From assembly GCF_015355785.1 (NCBI RefSeq), contig NZ_JADKYW010000003.1:728796-792795 (forward strand): a stretch of 64,000 bases of DNA. Direction: 5' to 3'. Under the pieces are notes generated by a model, which made no database searches, had not been told where the DNA came from, and worked only from the letters and a program-made list of their open reading frames with translations. A program made the position numbers and the translations under genes. How positions within the stretch are numbered: position 1 is the stretch's first letter; each line of letters starts with the position of its first letter. Origin of the DNA: Arthrobacter gandavensis. GTDB taxonomy: Bacteria; Actinomycetota; Actinomycetes; Actinomycetales; Micrococcaceae. Of this stretch, positions 44,245 through 54,490 are shown in pieces.

Positions 44245-46833
44245 ATGCCGCATTTCGCCGTAGTCCCGGGCCCCCCGCGCCCGAATCCGCTCGTCCTCTC
44301 CCGCGCCAGGCTGCTCCGCGCGCTCGACGACGACGCCGCCCCGCTGACGCTCGTGCGCGGCCCGGACGGAGCTGGAAAAACCACCCTCCTGCAGGACTGG
44401 GCCGCCGCACGGGACCGGCCGGCTGCCTGGATTTCGGCCCGCAGGAGCGCCATCGCACCCGCCGGGCAGCCCGGCGCAGCAGCGCGGTTCCTTTCGGCGT
44501 TGCTGGCCGGGGCCTTCGAATCGGGGAACGCGGATGAGGCAGCACTCCTGGAGCAGGTTGCCCAAGCGGCCGCGGACGGCGCTGACCTTGAAACGCTGCT
44601 GCCCCGCCTCGCCCGGCTCCCGGCACGGGACCTGCTGATCCTCGACGATCTTCATCTGGCCACCGGCTTCCCGGCCGAGGAGCTGTTGCTTGGCCTGCTC
44701 CGGGCCATGCCGGGGCTGCGGATAGTAGCCAGCACTGCGTCGCTGGGAGACATCGAGCTGCGAAGAGCTCTCCTGGAGCTGGACGTAGCGGTGGTAGGCC
44801 CGGAGGAACTGGCATTCACCGTGAACGAATGCGCCGGGGCGCTGGCAGGAACGGGCCTGGATGAGCACGCGGAAGAAGTCCGGCACCTGACCGGCGGTTT
44901 GCCCCGCTGGGTCCGTTTCCTGGTGCTTAGCGCGGCAGTACCTACGCGGTCCCGGCGCGGACAGCTGCTTCCAGCCGTGCTGGATTCAGCTGCAGGCGAC
45001 CTCGCCGGACTGCTCTCCCCGCCTCGGGTCACAGCCGCATTCGCGGATTTCATGCTGGCAGCCGCGGTACCCGAGGTCCTGCCCGCTGCCCTGGCAGCCA
45101 CGCTCTGCGGTGACGGGAACACCGAAGAACTGATGCGCAGCTCCGAGCAGAAAGGGTTCATCTCCCGGACGCCCGACGGCGGCGCCGCCGTCGTTCCCCT
45201 GCTGCGCGGCGCCCTGCTGTCCCAGGCACGCAAAACGCGCAGTGCGCGCCTTTCCGCCCTGGAAGAAGCGTGTGCACGGTACTTCCTGGCGGAAGGGCTG
45301 GCGTTGGAAGCCCTCCGCCACGCGATGGGTGCGGACAGCCTGGATCTTGCCACCGACGTCATTCGCAACTGTGCCTTGGAGCTGTTCACGTTCCACGAAA
45401 CGGAGACCAGAAAACTCCTTGAAGGAGTGTCGCTGCTCCGGCTGGCACGGCAGCCTGCCCCTGCCCTGGCCCTAGCCGTCCTCTACAACTCGTCAGCGTT
45501 CCGGCGCATTCGGGGTGCGGAACTGGCAGCCCTGGCGTTGTCCGGCGCCCGCATGATTTTCCGTTCGATGCCCGCGGCTGAGCGGTTGTTGCTCATCCTG
45601 GTTGAGGCAGTCACCCTTCGTGGAAGCGGCCAGACAGATAGGTCAGCGGCACGCGCAAGGACCGGGCTGCAGATATACGCGGAAATGCCGCTGGCCGAAC
45701 GCGAGAGGATCGGACCGCTCGAATCCGTCGCCGTAGCGCACCTGGGAATCTCGCTCTGGCGGCACGGAGCCACAGAGGAAGCCGAAGACGCGTTCACGCG
45801 GGCCGCTTCCTTGGCAGCGGCGCAGCACCAGCCGGATTACGAAGGCTACTACCACTCTCTCAGCGCCTGCATCCTGGCCGGCCGCGGTGACCTGACCGGC
45901 GCTGCCCGGTTCCTGCAGCGCTGCAGCGACCTAGGTTGGGGCAGCACGGAACTGCACCACTATTCGGTGACCCCCCTCCGGCTGGCCCAGGCGATGGCCG
46001 CACTGGAGACCGGGGACGCCGCTGCCGCCAAAGCAGCGCTGGCCGGCGTCCTGGGCCAGGCGGACACCATGGAACTGTGGCCGCGGGTCAGATACCTGGA
46101 CGCCGTCTCAGACCTGATTGCAGGCAACCCTGAACCGGCCGCCGCGCGGCTGGAAGACGTGATCGCAAATAGGTCCGGGCTTCCGCCCATCAGCGGGCCA
46201 GAGCACGCGCTGCTGGTTCGGGTACAGTCGCTCCTGATGCTGGCGGGTGGGTTCCCGGGCCGCGCCTTGGCCGCAGCCGAAAGCCTGCCCAGGTTTGAAC
46301 GGGACTTGGTGACGGCACGTATCCACCTCGCAACCGGGCACGCCGGCAAGACCCTTAGCGCAGTCATCCGGCTTGGCGCCGGTGGTTCCCTTCGAGAGCA
46401 GGCAGAGGTGGCCGGCCTGTCGGTCGCTGCCCGCCTGCAGCTGGAATCCGCGCTGGCGCCAGGGGTGAAACTGGAGCTCGCCCGGTTGTCGGTCCTGTAC
46501 CAGGAGCATGGACTCAGGCTGTCCACGGCGCTGCTGCCCGCAGCAGACCTTGAACGCGTCCGGAACGCCGCCGCGGAAACCGGGCACGACGTCGGACTGG
46601 GCCCGTTCCCGGAGAGCATCATAGGAAGCACGGCGGGGATGCCTGACCTGACACCGCGCGAACTGGCCATCCTGAACTCGCTGACCCAATCGGGTTCTCT
46701 CGCCGAGATAGCAGGGATTCACTTCGTTTCAGTGAACACAGTCAAGTCCCAGCTCCGGGCGCTGTACCGCAAGCTCGGAGTCACCGGCCGGGCCGAGGCC
46801 CTGAACGAGGCACTGCGCAGGGGCCTGCTCTAG
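44245..46833 (+). CDS. LuxR-family regulator with AAA-type ATPase domain (LAL/MalT-like)
   Basis: 862 residues. An N-terminal NTPase has GPDGAGKTTLLQDW (Walker A, 39-46) and LLILDDLH (Walker B). A long middle region of helical TPR-like repeats (350-780) follows. The C-terminal LuxR DNA-binding domain reads LTPRELAILNSLTQSGSLAE then VSVNTVKSQLRALYRKLGV. In this family an inducer and ATP trigger oligomerisation and gene activation. No Shine-Dalgarno is obvious. Target genes are not evident; it is alone between terminators. Confidence 0.9.
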   Translation: MPHFAVVPGPPRPNPLVLSRARLLRALDDDAAPLTLVRGPDGAGKTTLLQDWAAARDRPAAWISARRSAIAPAGQPGAAARFLSALLAGAFESGNADEAALLEQVAQAAADGADLETLLPRLARLPARDLLILDDLHLATGFPAEELLLGLLRAMPGLRIVASTASLGDIELRRALLELDVAVVGPEELAFTVNECAGALAGTGLDEHAEEVRHLTGGLPRWVRFLVLSAAVPTRSRRGQLLPAVLDSAAGDLAGLLSPPRVTAAFADFMLAAAVPEVLPAALAATLCGDGNTEELMRSSEQKGFISRTPDGGAAVVPLLRGALLSQARKTRSARLSALEEACARYFLAEGLALEALRHAMGADSLDLATDVIRNCALELFTFHETETRKLLEGVSLLRLARQPAPALALAVLYNSSAFRRIRGAELAALALSGARMIFRSMPAAERLLLILVEAVTLRGSGQTDRSAARARTGLQIYAEMPLAERERIGPLESVAVAHLGISLWRHGATEEAEDAFTRAASLAAAQHQPDYEGYYHSLSACILAGRGDLTGAARFLQRCSDLGWGSTELHHYSVTPLRLAQAMAALETGDAAAAKAALAGVLGQADTMELWPRVRYLDAVSDLIAGNPEPAAARLEDVIANRSGLPPISGPEHALLVRVQSLLMLAGGFPGRALAAAESLPRFERDLVTARIHLATGHAGKTLSAVIRLGAGGSLREQAEVAGLSVAARLQLESALAPGVKLELARLSVLYQEHGLRLSTALLPAADLERVRNAAAETGHDVGLGPFPESIIGSTAGMPDLTPRELAILNSLTQSGSLAEIAGIHFVSVNTVKSQLRALYRKLGVTGRAEALNEALRRGLL

Positions 46834-46873
46834 CCGGGAATCCAGGCTCCGCCAAAGAAGCCTGGATTCCCGG
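46834..46873. terminator. Strong terminator after the LuxR-family gene
   Basis: CCGGGAATCCAGGCT (46834-46848) pairs perfectly over 15 bases with AGCCTGGATTCCCGG (46859-46873), immediately after the stop. No T-run. Confidence 0.85.
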
Positions 46874-47403
46874 GAGGCGGCTCACAGGTGTTGGGGCACC
46901 AGGTTGCCGCCGTGGGCCGGGGCTGCCGGGTTGGGTGGCCGGCCTCGCTCCGGCGGTCTTGGGTCAGGAAAAACCGCTGGTTTCATCTGGGGTCAGCGGA
47001 ACCTCCGGTTGCCGGTAGAAGCTCACCGGCCAGTATCCCGCGATGACGGCGCCGACGGGGACAGATCCCAGTGTCCCGGCCGCTGCGGGGACACCCTTCC
47101 GGGCCGCCGGGCTTTCTGCGGACTTACCGGTCACGGCCAGACTCTCTCCGATGCCGTATTCAGCCTTTGGGTCCGTGCGGCGCCTGGACCCAGGCACAGT
47201 TCCGAGCATCTGCCTTCCGCTTTCTCTAGTTCATGCGCTGTCAGTCAATACTCTCCTCCGGCAGGAACGGGGTGCCGAGATCACAGCGGGTTTCATCCCG
47301 CACTTCACCCTCGCCCGGTCAGCCACCAGTTCACGCTATTTATCCAGCAGACGCTGAGTTAGCATTCAGGAAACGATCAGCCAAATGCTAGAAACTAGGA
47401 CTT
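46874..47403. other. Intergenic region, 530 bases
   Basis: Between the LuxR-gene hairpin and the response regulator. It contains one possible small gene on the minus strand (46964-47209) and the response-regulator promoter area, with AGGA before its GTG. A competing plus-strand frame at 47043-47357 shows no coding signs. Nothing else supported. Confidence 0.5.
46964..47209 (-). CDS. Possible small hypothetical protein
   Basis: 81 codons from ATG 47209 with GGAAGG just upstream and a TTGACT about 40 bases upstream. The second half (GAVIAGYWPVSFYRQPEVPL) has the codon use of a real gene; the first half is less convincing. No family recognised and no neighbours on the same strand. Confidence 0.3.
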   Translation of the reverse strand: MLGTVPGSRRRTDPKAEYGIGESLAVTGKSAESPAARKGVPAAAGTLGSVPVGAVIAGYWPVSFYRQPEVPLTPDETSGFS

Positions 47404-48114
47404 GTGACTAAATCTGCTCCTGAGGCCAGGCTCCTTGTTGTCGATGACGAACCCAACATCCGTGAGCTTCTGTCGACGTCGCTGCGTTTCGCCGGCTTCG
47501 ACGTCGTCGCTGCAGGCAACGGCCGGGAAGCCCTTGCCGCGGTTGACGAGCACAGCCCTGACCTGGCCGTACTGGACGTAATGCTTCCGGACATGGACGG
47601 GTTCACCCTTACCCGCCGCCTGCGTGCCGCCGGCCGCCATTTCCCAGTGGTATTCCTGACAGCCCGGGACGATACCGAAGACAAGGTCACCGGCCTGACC
47701 GTAGGCGGGGACGACTATGTCACCAAGCCATTCAGCCTCGACGAGGTGGTCGCCCGGATCCGCGCCGTCCTGCGCCGCACCCAGCCCCTCGATGACGACG
47801 ACGCCGTGATCCGGGTGGAGGACCTGGAGCTCGACGACGATGCGCATGAGGTGCGGCGCGGCGGAGTCACGATTGACCTGTCCCCCACCGAGTTCAAGCT
47901 GCTCCGTTACCTGATGCTGAATCCAAACCGGGTTCTGTCCAAGGCACAGATCCTCGACCACGTGTGGGAGTACGACTTCAACGGTGATGCATCGATCGTG
48001 GAGTCCTACATCTCCTACCTGCGCCGCAAGATCGACGGCCGCCCGGATGCGCCGGCACTGATTCAGACCAAGCGCGGTGTGGGTTACCTGCTGCGCACGA
48101 CGGAGAAACGCTAA
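47404..48114 (+). CDS. OmpR/PhoB-family response regulator
   Basis: 236 residues. The receiver domain has Asp14/15 (VVDDE), phospho-acceptor Asp58 (AVLDVMLPDMDGF) and Lys108 (YVTKPF). The winged-helix effector domain has LSPTEFKLLRYLMLNPNRVL and the RRKIDGRPDAPALIQTKRG wing. GTG start with AGGA five bases upstream. It is the partner of the kinase that starts three bases after its stop. It resembles the TcrX/TrcR-type regulators of actinobacteria; the regulon is unknown. Confidence 0.94.
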   Translation: MTKSAPEARLLVVDDEPNIRELLSTSLRFAGFDVVAAGNGREALAAVDEHSPDLAVLDVMLPDMDGFTLTRRLRAAGRHFPVVFLTARDDTEDKVTGLTVGGDDYVTKPFSLDEVVARIRAVLRRTQPLDDDDAVIRVEDLELDDDAHEVRRGGVTIDLSPTEFKLLRYLMLNPNRVLSKAQILDHVWEYDFNGDASIVESYISYLRRKIDGRPDAPALIQTKRGVGYLLRTTEKR

Positions 48115-48117
48115 GCC

Positions 48118-49599
48118 TTGCTCCGCCGCTGGAAGTCCGCCTCGCTGCGTTCGCAGCTGGTGGTCATCATGGCCGTACTGATGGTGGTCACCGTAACCAT
48201 CACGGGACTCGCCACCATCTATGTCCTGCGCCAGATCCTGATCAGCCGCCTGGATACCGATATCCAGGACAACGCAGGTGCGATCTCCCGGTACCTGGTG
48301 TCCGGCAGCCCCACCACAGATGCCTCACTTTTCCGTTTCTACGGGCTCTACCTGGATGAAGACGGAACCCACGGCCCCGAAACCCATTCCGAGCCGACCT
48401 TCGACATCCCCGTCATTGGCAACTTGACCTCGGCGGACGTTGACGCCAAGGGCGGCCGGGGTTTCGACGTACCGGGCACAGCACCCAGCAGCAAGGGCTG
48501 GCGCGTGATGGTATTCCACATCGCGAATTTCCCGGGGTCTATCGCCGTCGCAGTGCCGCTGGATTCGGTTGCCGAAACCGTCGATGAGGCGGCCTCCCTT
48601 GTCTTTTCAGTGGGGCTGCTGGGAACGCTGGGAGCCACCGGCATTGCCTACTGGGCCGTCACCCGCCAGTTCAGGCCACTGAGCCAGGTCGAGAAGACAG
48701 CTGCGGCCATTGCCGCCGGCGATCTCTCCCGCCGCGTTGAAGTAGGCAATCCCGCAACCGAGATCGGCCGGCTCTCCCGCTCCCTTAACGCCATGCTGGC
48801 ACACATTGAAACTGCGTTCGCCGCCCGGACCGCTTCCGAGCAGAAAATGCGCCGGTTTGTCCAGGACGCCTCCCATGAGCTGCGCACTCCGCTGGTGACA
48901 ATCCGCGGCTTCTCCGAGCTCTACCGGCACGGCGCCCTGCAGGAACCCGAGGACGTCAGCGCTGCCATGGGGCGCATCGAGAGCGAGGCCAAGCGGATGG
49001 GCCAGCTCGTGGAGGACCTGCTGACACTGGCACGCGTGGATGAACAGCGCCCGCTTGAATACGGTCCGGTGGATCTGATGATCCTGGGCAACGACGCCGC
49101 CCTGGATGCTCGTGCCAGCGCGCCGGACCGGGAGATCCGCGTCATCGGCCTGGATGGCAACTCACCGCGGAGCGCGCCCACCATGGGCGACGAGGCAAGG
49201 CTGCGCCAGGTCGTGGCCAACCTGATGACCAACGCCCTTCGGTACACTCCGGCAGGCAGCCCCATCGAGGTGGCGGTGGGTGTTGCGCCGGTGATCCATG
49301 ACCGGATGGACGCTGTCCTGGAAGTTCGGGATCACGGTCCGGGTATCTCCGAAGAGGATGCGGCCCGGGTCTTCGAACGTTTCTACCGGGCGGACTCCTC
49401 CAGGTACCGGGAAACAGGCGGTACCGGACTGGGACTGGCGATCGTCGCAGCGCTTGTGGCGCAGCACGACGGCACCGTCCGGCTGACGGAAACCGAGGGT
49501 GGCGGCGCCACCATGTCCATTCGCCTTCCATTCAGGTCCCCCGATGGCTCACCGGAGCAGGAACCGGCCGAAGACGGGGGCAACCTCGAGAAGGAATAG
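48118..49599 (+). CDS. Membrane sensor histidine kinase
   Basis: 493 residues. TM1 at about 13-40, an extracellular sensor domain (45-155), TM2 at 160-180 and HAMP (180-235), then HisKA with phospho-His253 (QDASHELRTPLV) and the ATPase (NLMTNALRYTPAG, DHGPGIS, GTGLGLAIVAAL). The C-terminus is acidic. It starts at TTG 48118, just after the response-regulator stop, so the pair is coupled. The stimulus is unknown. Confidence 0.92.
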   Translation: MLRRWKSASLRSQLVVIMAVLMVVTVTITGLATIYVLRQILISRLDTDIQDNAGAISRYLVSGSPTTDASLFRFYGLYLDEDGTHGPETHSEPTFDIPVIGNLTSADVDAKGGRGFDVPGTAPSSKGWRVMVFHIANFPGSIAVAVPLDSVAETVDEAASLVFSVGLLGTLGATGIAYWAVTRQFRPLSQVEKTAAAIAAGDLSRRVEVGNPATEIGRLSRSLNAMLAHIETAFAARTASEQKMRRFVQDASHELRTPLVTIRGFSELYRHGALQEPEDVSAAMGRIESEAKRMGQLVEDLLTLARVDEQRPLEYGPVDLMILGNDAALDARASAPDREIRVIGLDGNSPRSAPTMGDEARLRQVVANLMTNALRYTPAGSPIEVAVGVAPVIHDRMDAVLEVRDHGPGISEEDAARVFERFYRADSSRYRETGGTGLGLAIVAALVAQHDGTVRLTETEGGGATMSIRLPFRSPDGSPEQEPAEDGGNLEKE

Positions 49600-49783
49600 C
49601 ACCCAGTTTCAGCTCCCGGACTGGCGGACGCATATGGGCCTCCCCTGCACAGGCTGCGGTGCCCTGCCCAGCCGGACTGCGCTGTGGACGGACTGGACGG
49701 GGTGCTGGCCGCCGGCTGCGGCCGGCACATAACCTTCTTTGCCAGGAACCGCACCGGGCGGTCCCCTGGAACGGGAGGCGATC

Positions 49784-50074
49784 ATGGCGGGTTTTTTCGT
49801 AGACAGCGACATACTGGCGGCTCGGAGTGCCGAAGTCCGAGGCACCATCGAACGGCTCCAGGCAGACGTCAACACCATGCAGGCGGGCCTGGTCTCGCTG
49901 GGTGATTCATGGCAGGGCCAGGCAGCGGCGAACTTCCAGCTGCTGATTACGGATTGGAGAGCCACCCAGGCCCGGGTTGAGGAGTCCCTGGCAAGCATCA
50001 ACCAGGCGCTTGCCTACGCCTCGGCACAGTACGCCGATACCGAGGCCGCGAATACGGCACTCTTTATGCGGTAG
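49784..50074 (+). CDS. WXG100-family protein (ESAT-6-like)
   Basis: 96 residues, two helices joined by the WXG turn: DSWQGQAA. It begins MAGFFVDSDILAARSAEV; the ATG follows GGGAGG. Family members are small secreted partners of type VII (ESX) secretion. No partner WXG100 gene or EccC-type ATPase gene lies in the window, so it may be exported by a system encoded elsewhere or act inside the cell. Confidence 0.88.
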   Translation: MAGFFVDSDILAARSAEVRGTIERLQADVNTMQAGLVSLGDSWQGQAAANFQLLITDWRATQARVEESLASINQALAYASAQYADTEAANTALFMR

Positions 50075-50169
50075 CGCGGCGCTGTCGCGCTGGCCGGGTC
50101 GAAGGCCGGGCGGGTACAGGGGCAGGCACTAAGGCCGGCCATGTACGCTGCCTGAACCCGTAAACAACG

Positions 50170-50203
50170 CAGGAGCGCGGCACCCGAAGGTACCGCGCTC
50201 CTG
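50170..50203. terminator. Bidirectional terminator between WXG100 and groEL
   Basis: CAGGAGCGCGG (50170-50180) pairs with CCGCGCTCCTG (50193-50203), with an inner ACC/GGT stem and CGAA loop. It lies between convergent stops. Confidence 0.85.
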
Positions 50204-50242
50204 TGTAGGCATTCGGCCGGGCGAACCGGCCGGGCATGGGGG

Positions 50243-52015
<1,773 letters not shown>

Positions 52016-52029
52016 TCAACGCCGCTGAC

Positions 52030-52056
52030 TTAGCAGTCAGCCTGCAAGAGTGCTAA
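52030..52056. promoter_or_regulatory. CIRCE element 2 (HrcA operator) at the groEL start region
   Basis: TTAGCAGTC, nine bases, GAGTGCTAA: one mismatch from the CIRCE consensus TTAGCACTC-N9-GAGTGCTAA. It covers the expected transcription start and early leader. Confidence 0.9.
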
Positions 52057-52061
52057 GTCAA

Positions 52062-52090
52062 TAATTAGCACTCCCAACCTTTGAGTGCAA
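52062..52090 (-). promoter_or_regulatory. groEL promoter
   Basis: Minus strand: -35 TTGCAC (52085-52090) and -10 TAATTA (52062-52067) with a 17-base spacer. CIRCE element 1 spans it almost exactly. Confidence 0.75.
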
Positions 52091-52091
52091 G
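52065..52091. promoter_or_regulatory. CIRCE element 1 (HrcA operator) over the groEL promoter
   Basis: TTAGCACTC, nine bases, GAGTGCAAG: a perfect left arm and six of nine matches in the right arm. It overlaps both promoter boxes, so HrcA would block polymerase until heat stress. Confidence 0.85.
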
Positions 52092-52283
52092 CAGTCACGG
52101 TCCCCTGTGACCGCCGCCTTGCCCCGTTTTCACCCCCGGCGCAGAAACCCCGGGCGAATCGCCGGAACTGCACGTCGCACGGGCGCGCATCGGCGTAGAT
52201 TTAGGATCAGCACGTCCCGGCCACTACACGGCACGGCACGGTGCTTGCCAATCGACGATGCCAACGATGCCAAGGAGCAGGCC

Positions 52284-52886
52284 ATGGCGCCCAACCAGCC
52301 CCCGAACGATTTCTCTCCTCCCGCTAACGAGGGAGACGGAACGCACGCGCCCGAGGCCCACGGGTCCAGCGCGGCTCCTGCGCCCTACGGCACACCGCCG
52401 GGCGAGTATGCAGCCGGCACCGGAACAGATTCAGCTTCCCGGCCTGGCCATGAGCCCGGGTACGCGCAGGACGGTTACCAGCAGGGCGGCACACAGCCCA
52501 CGCACGGCGGTTACCAGCAGGGCGGCACACAGCCCACGCACGGCGGTTACCAGCAGGGACCTCCTCCCGGCAACTACCAGCCCGGTTATCCCCAGGGCTA
52601 CCAGCAGGGCTATCCCCAGGGCTACCCGCCGGGCGCGCCGTCCCCATACGGCGTATGGCCCGAGCCGAAGTCGCGGCTGGCAGCGGGCCTGCTGGGCATT
52701 TTCCTCGGGGGACTCGGCATTCACCGGTTCTACCTCGGATACACCACACTGGGAATCGTGCAGCTCCTGGTCACCCTTTTCACATTCGGCTTCGGAGCCA
52801 TCTGGGGCTTCGTCGAAGGGATCATGATCCTCGCCGGAGCGCAGTCGTTCCGGACCGACGCCCGCGGAGTGCCGCTGCGGGAATGA
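52284..52886 (+). CDS. TM2-domain membrane protein
   Basis: 200 residues. The first 125 are a disordered Pro/Gly/Gln/Tyr-rich head with two exact copies of a 12-residue unit (GYQQGGTQPTHG) and PQGYQQGYPQGYPP. The TM2 domain then follows: KSRLAAGLLGIFLGGLGIHR, FYLGYTTLGIVQLL and FGAIWGFVEGIMIL. Function of TM2 proteins is unknown. ATG follows AAGGAG. Ends in a T-tailed hairpin. Confidence 0.9.
   Translation: MAPNQPPNDFSPPANEGDGTHAPEAHGSSAAPAPYGTPPGEYAAGTGTDSASRPGHEPGYAQDGYQQGGTQPTHGGYQQGGTQPTHGGYQQGPPPGNYQPGYPQGYQQGYPQGYPPGAPSPYGVWPEPKSRLAAGLLGIFLGGLGIHRFYLGYTTLGIVQLLVTLFTFGFGAIWGFVEGIMILAGAQSFRTDARGVPLRE
52473..52558 (+). repeat. 36-base in-frame tandem repeat
   Basis: Copies at 52473-52508 and 52509-52544 are identical; a third partial copy runs to about 52558. 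Being a multiple of three, gain or loss would keep the frame and only change the length of the disordered head of the TM2 protein. Confidence 0.9.
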
Positions 52887-52920
52887 ACCCGCGCGGACCG
52901 GAGAAAAGCGCCCGAACCGA

Positions 52921-52957
52921 GAAGTGAGCCGGTGCCCGTCCGGCACCGGCTCACTTC
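52921..52957 (+). terminator. Rho-independent terminator of the TM2 gene
   Basis: GAAGTGAGCCGGTGCC (52921-52936) pairs perfectly over 16 bases with GGCACCGGCTCACTTC (52942-52957), five-base loop, then TTTG. It also separates the convergent cspA gene. Confidence 0.9.
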
Positions 52958-52987
52958 TTTGTCTACCCGGTCTGTCCGGGCTGCTGC

Positions 52988-53191
52988 CTAGACGGTGCGA
53001 ACGTCCTCGGCCTGCGGCCCCTTCTGTCCTTCACCAATTTCAAACTCGACCCGCTGGCCCTCTTCCAGCGTCCGGTACCCAGCGGACTGGATCGCGGACC
53101 AGTGGACGAAAACATCAGTTTGGGCTTCGTCAACGGTGATGAAGCCGTAGCCCTTTTCCCCGTTGAACCATTTGACGATCCCCTGCGCCAT
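52988..53191 (-). CDS. cspA: Cold-shock protein
   Basis: 67 residues, a single cold-shock domain. [20 protein letters not shown] includes RNP1 and VFVHWSAI is RNP2; [13 protein letters not shown] ends the protein. It binds single-stranded RNA/DNA and melts mRNA structure. ATG 53191 is chosen because GGGGAG lies at a proper distance; ATG 53197 is too close to it. Second cold-shock-domain gene of the window, and the classical short form. Confidence 0.95.
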   Translation of the reverse strand: MAQGIVKWFNGEKGYGFITVDEAQTDVFVHWSAIQSAGYRTLEEGQRVEFEIGEGQKGPQAEDVRTV

Positions 53192-53377
53192 ATTCATTCT
53201 CCCCTTTTAGGTTCCGCTGCCGCGATGGTGTTCCACGGCAGCAGCCAGACAGGAACAGCAGGTGGTTGCCTGCCCATCCCTTTCGGCTGGCCCTTACTTT
53301 AGCCACCGGCTGCGGCTTCACCCACGCGGTGCGGGGATAGTTATCGAGTCTTAACTAAACCTGCGTGGCCACAGGTT

Positions 53378-53980
53378 TTACTGGAATCCGGGACCAGCCA
53401 CGACGGTGACCATGGTGAACTCGGGAGACTCGGTAACGGTCGCGATTCCCAGCAGCTCAGCGAGTTCCTCGGCGTTGGCCCGCTGGGCTTCACCGTTGTA
53501 GAAGATCACCGATGTCTGCATCGGCATGCCGGCCCAGTTGCCAACCTGCGCCGTCGTCCAGCCGTCCGCTCCGATCCGGGTTGAGATTCCAGCACCCAGC
53601 CCGGAGACGCCGCTTGCGTTGAGCACCACCACGGGCTGTGTCCGGTCGGCCGCCGGAGCCTCCGGCGTCGGCTCCGGGGTGGGGGTCGGCGACGGCGTCG
53701 CTGAGGGGGTGGGAGAGGCGCTGAGACTTGGGGACTGCGACGGTTCGGCTGCAGGTGCACTCGATTCCGAGATGGCGGGGCTGGCGCTGCTGCCGGCGCC
53801 GATGCCCAGCCGCGGGAGCACAAAATACGCTGCCAGGCCCACCAGGAGGGCAAGGACACCCACCGTGATGATCAGGCCGATTCCGCTGGAGCGCGCCGGA
53901 ATAAGCCGCTCACGGTGAACGCCTTGGCGGGTCGAGGTCTCCGGGACCTTGTCGAACTCATCCCTGGGGTACTGGCTCAT
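53378..53980 (-). CDS. LytR C-terminal-domain protein
   Basis: 200 residues. A cytosolic head of about 33 residues, one membrane helix (IGLIITVGVLALLVGLAAYF), a Ser/Pro/Thr/Glu-rich linker (70-112), then an extracellular LytR_C domain: VVVLNASGVSGLGAGIS, IFYNGEAQRANAEELAELLG and MVTVVAGPGFQ. Such proteins are linked to envelope assembly, but the exact role is unknown. It lies 35 bases after the DUF3263 gene on the same strand and probably shares its transcript. Confidence 0.88.
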   Translation of the reverse strand: MSQYPRDEFDKVPETSTRQGVHRERLIPARSSGIGLIITVGVLALLVGLAAYFVLPRLGIGAGSSASPAISESSAPAAEPSQSPSLSASPTPSATPSPTPTPEPTPEAPAADRTQPVVVLNASGVSGLGAGISTRIGADGWTTAQVGNWAGMPMQTSVIFYNGEAQRANAEELAELLGIATVTESPEFTMVTVVAGPGFQ

Positions 53981-54015
53981 GGCTGCGTTGTCTGTCCTTG
54001 TGTATGGGGAATGCC

Positions 54016-54405
54016 CTAGGCGTCGGTGCCCATGCGGCGGGCCGTACGCGCGCGCTGGCGTGTAGTACGCAGTCTACGCAGCCGCTTTACCAGCATGGGA
54101 TCGTGTGCGAGGGCTTCCTCGGTGTCAATCAGTGCGTTGAGGACCTGGTAGTAGCTTGTGGCTGACATGCCAAAGAGATCGCGGATCGCTTGTTCCTTGG
54201 CCCCGGAGTACTTCCACCACGAGCGTTCGAGGGCGAGCATCTGCTGGTCGCGCTCGCTGAGGGGACTCTGGGGATCCACCGCACCGTCGAGTGAAAACGC
54301 CTCGGCTCCGGCTGATCCTGCCAAAATGTTGTCCCCGTTTCCCGGTGCGCCCGGCCCCGGGCACACGAGGGCACGGTCCAGGCAAGAGTTTGCTTCCTCA
54401 AGCAA
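54016..54405 (-). CDS. DUF3263-family protein
   Basis: 129 residues. The core 47-110 is DUF3263: LSERDQQMLALERSWWKYSG then KEQAIRDLFGMSATSYYQVL. It is helix-turn-helix-like and basic at the end, so DNA binding is likely but unproved. The TTG start at 54405 is uncertain: the ribosome site is poor, and the first 45 residues are not part of the domain; a GTG codon at position 13 is an alternative. Divergent from the uracil-DNA glycosylase gene. Confidence 0.82.
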   Translation of the reverse strand: MLEEANSCLDRALVCPGPGAPGNGDNILAGSAGAEAFSLDGAVDPQSPLSERDQQMLALERSWWKYSGAKEQAIRDLFGMSATSYYQVLNALIDTEEALAHDPMLVKRLRRLRTTRQRARTARRMGTDA

Positions 54406-54490
54406 TCCTAAACCGGAACAACATGGTTGTCATTCAGGCGGCACTGCCCGTCGGCTGGGATCCTGCCCCGGCTTCCCGGACACTTGAAGT

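Noticed and set aside
47043-47357. Plus-strand frame of 104 codons in the gap before the response regulator
   Set aside because: No ribosome site or family resemblance; overlaps the slightly better minus-strand candidate.
52284-52457. Upstream extension of the TM2 gene to 52107
   Set aside because: The extra 59 residues are Arg-rich and lie next to the groEL promoter; AAGGAG before 52284 marks the start.
52473-52558. Direct repeats considered as a CRISPR array
   Set aside because: Repeats are contiguous without spacers, in frame, and inside a coding sequence.
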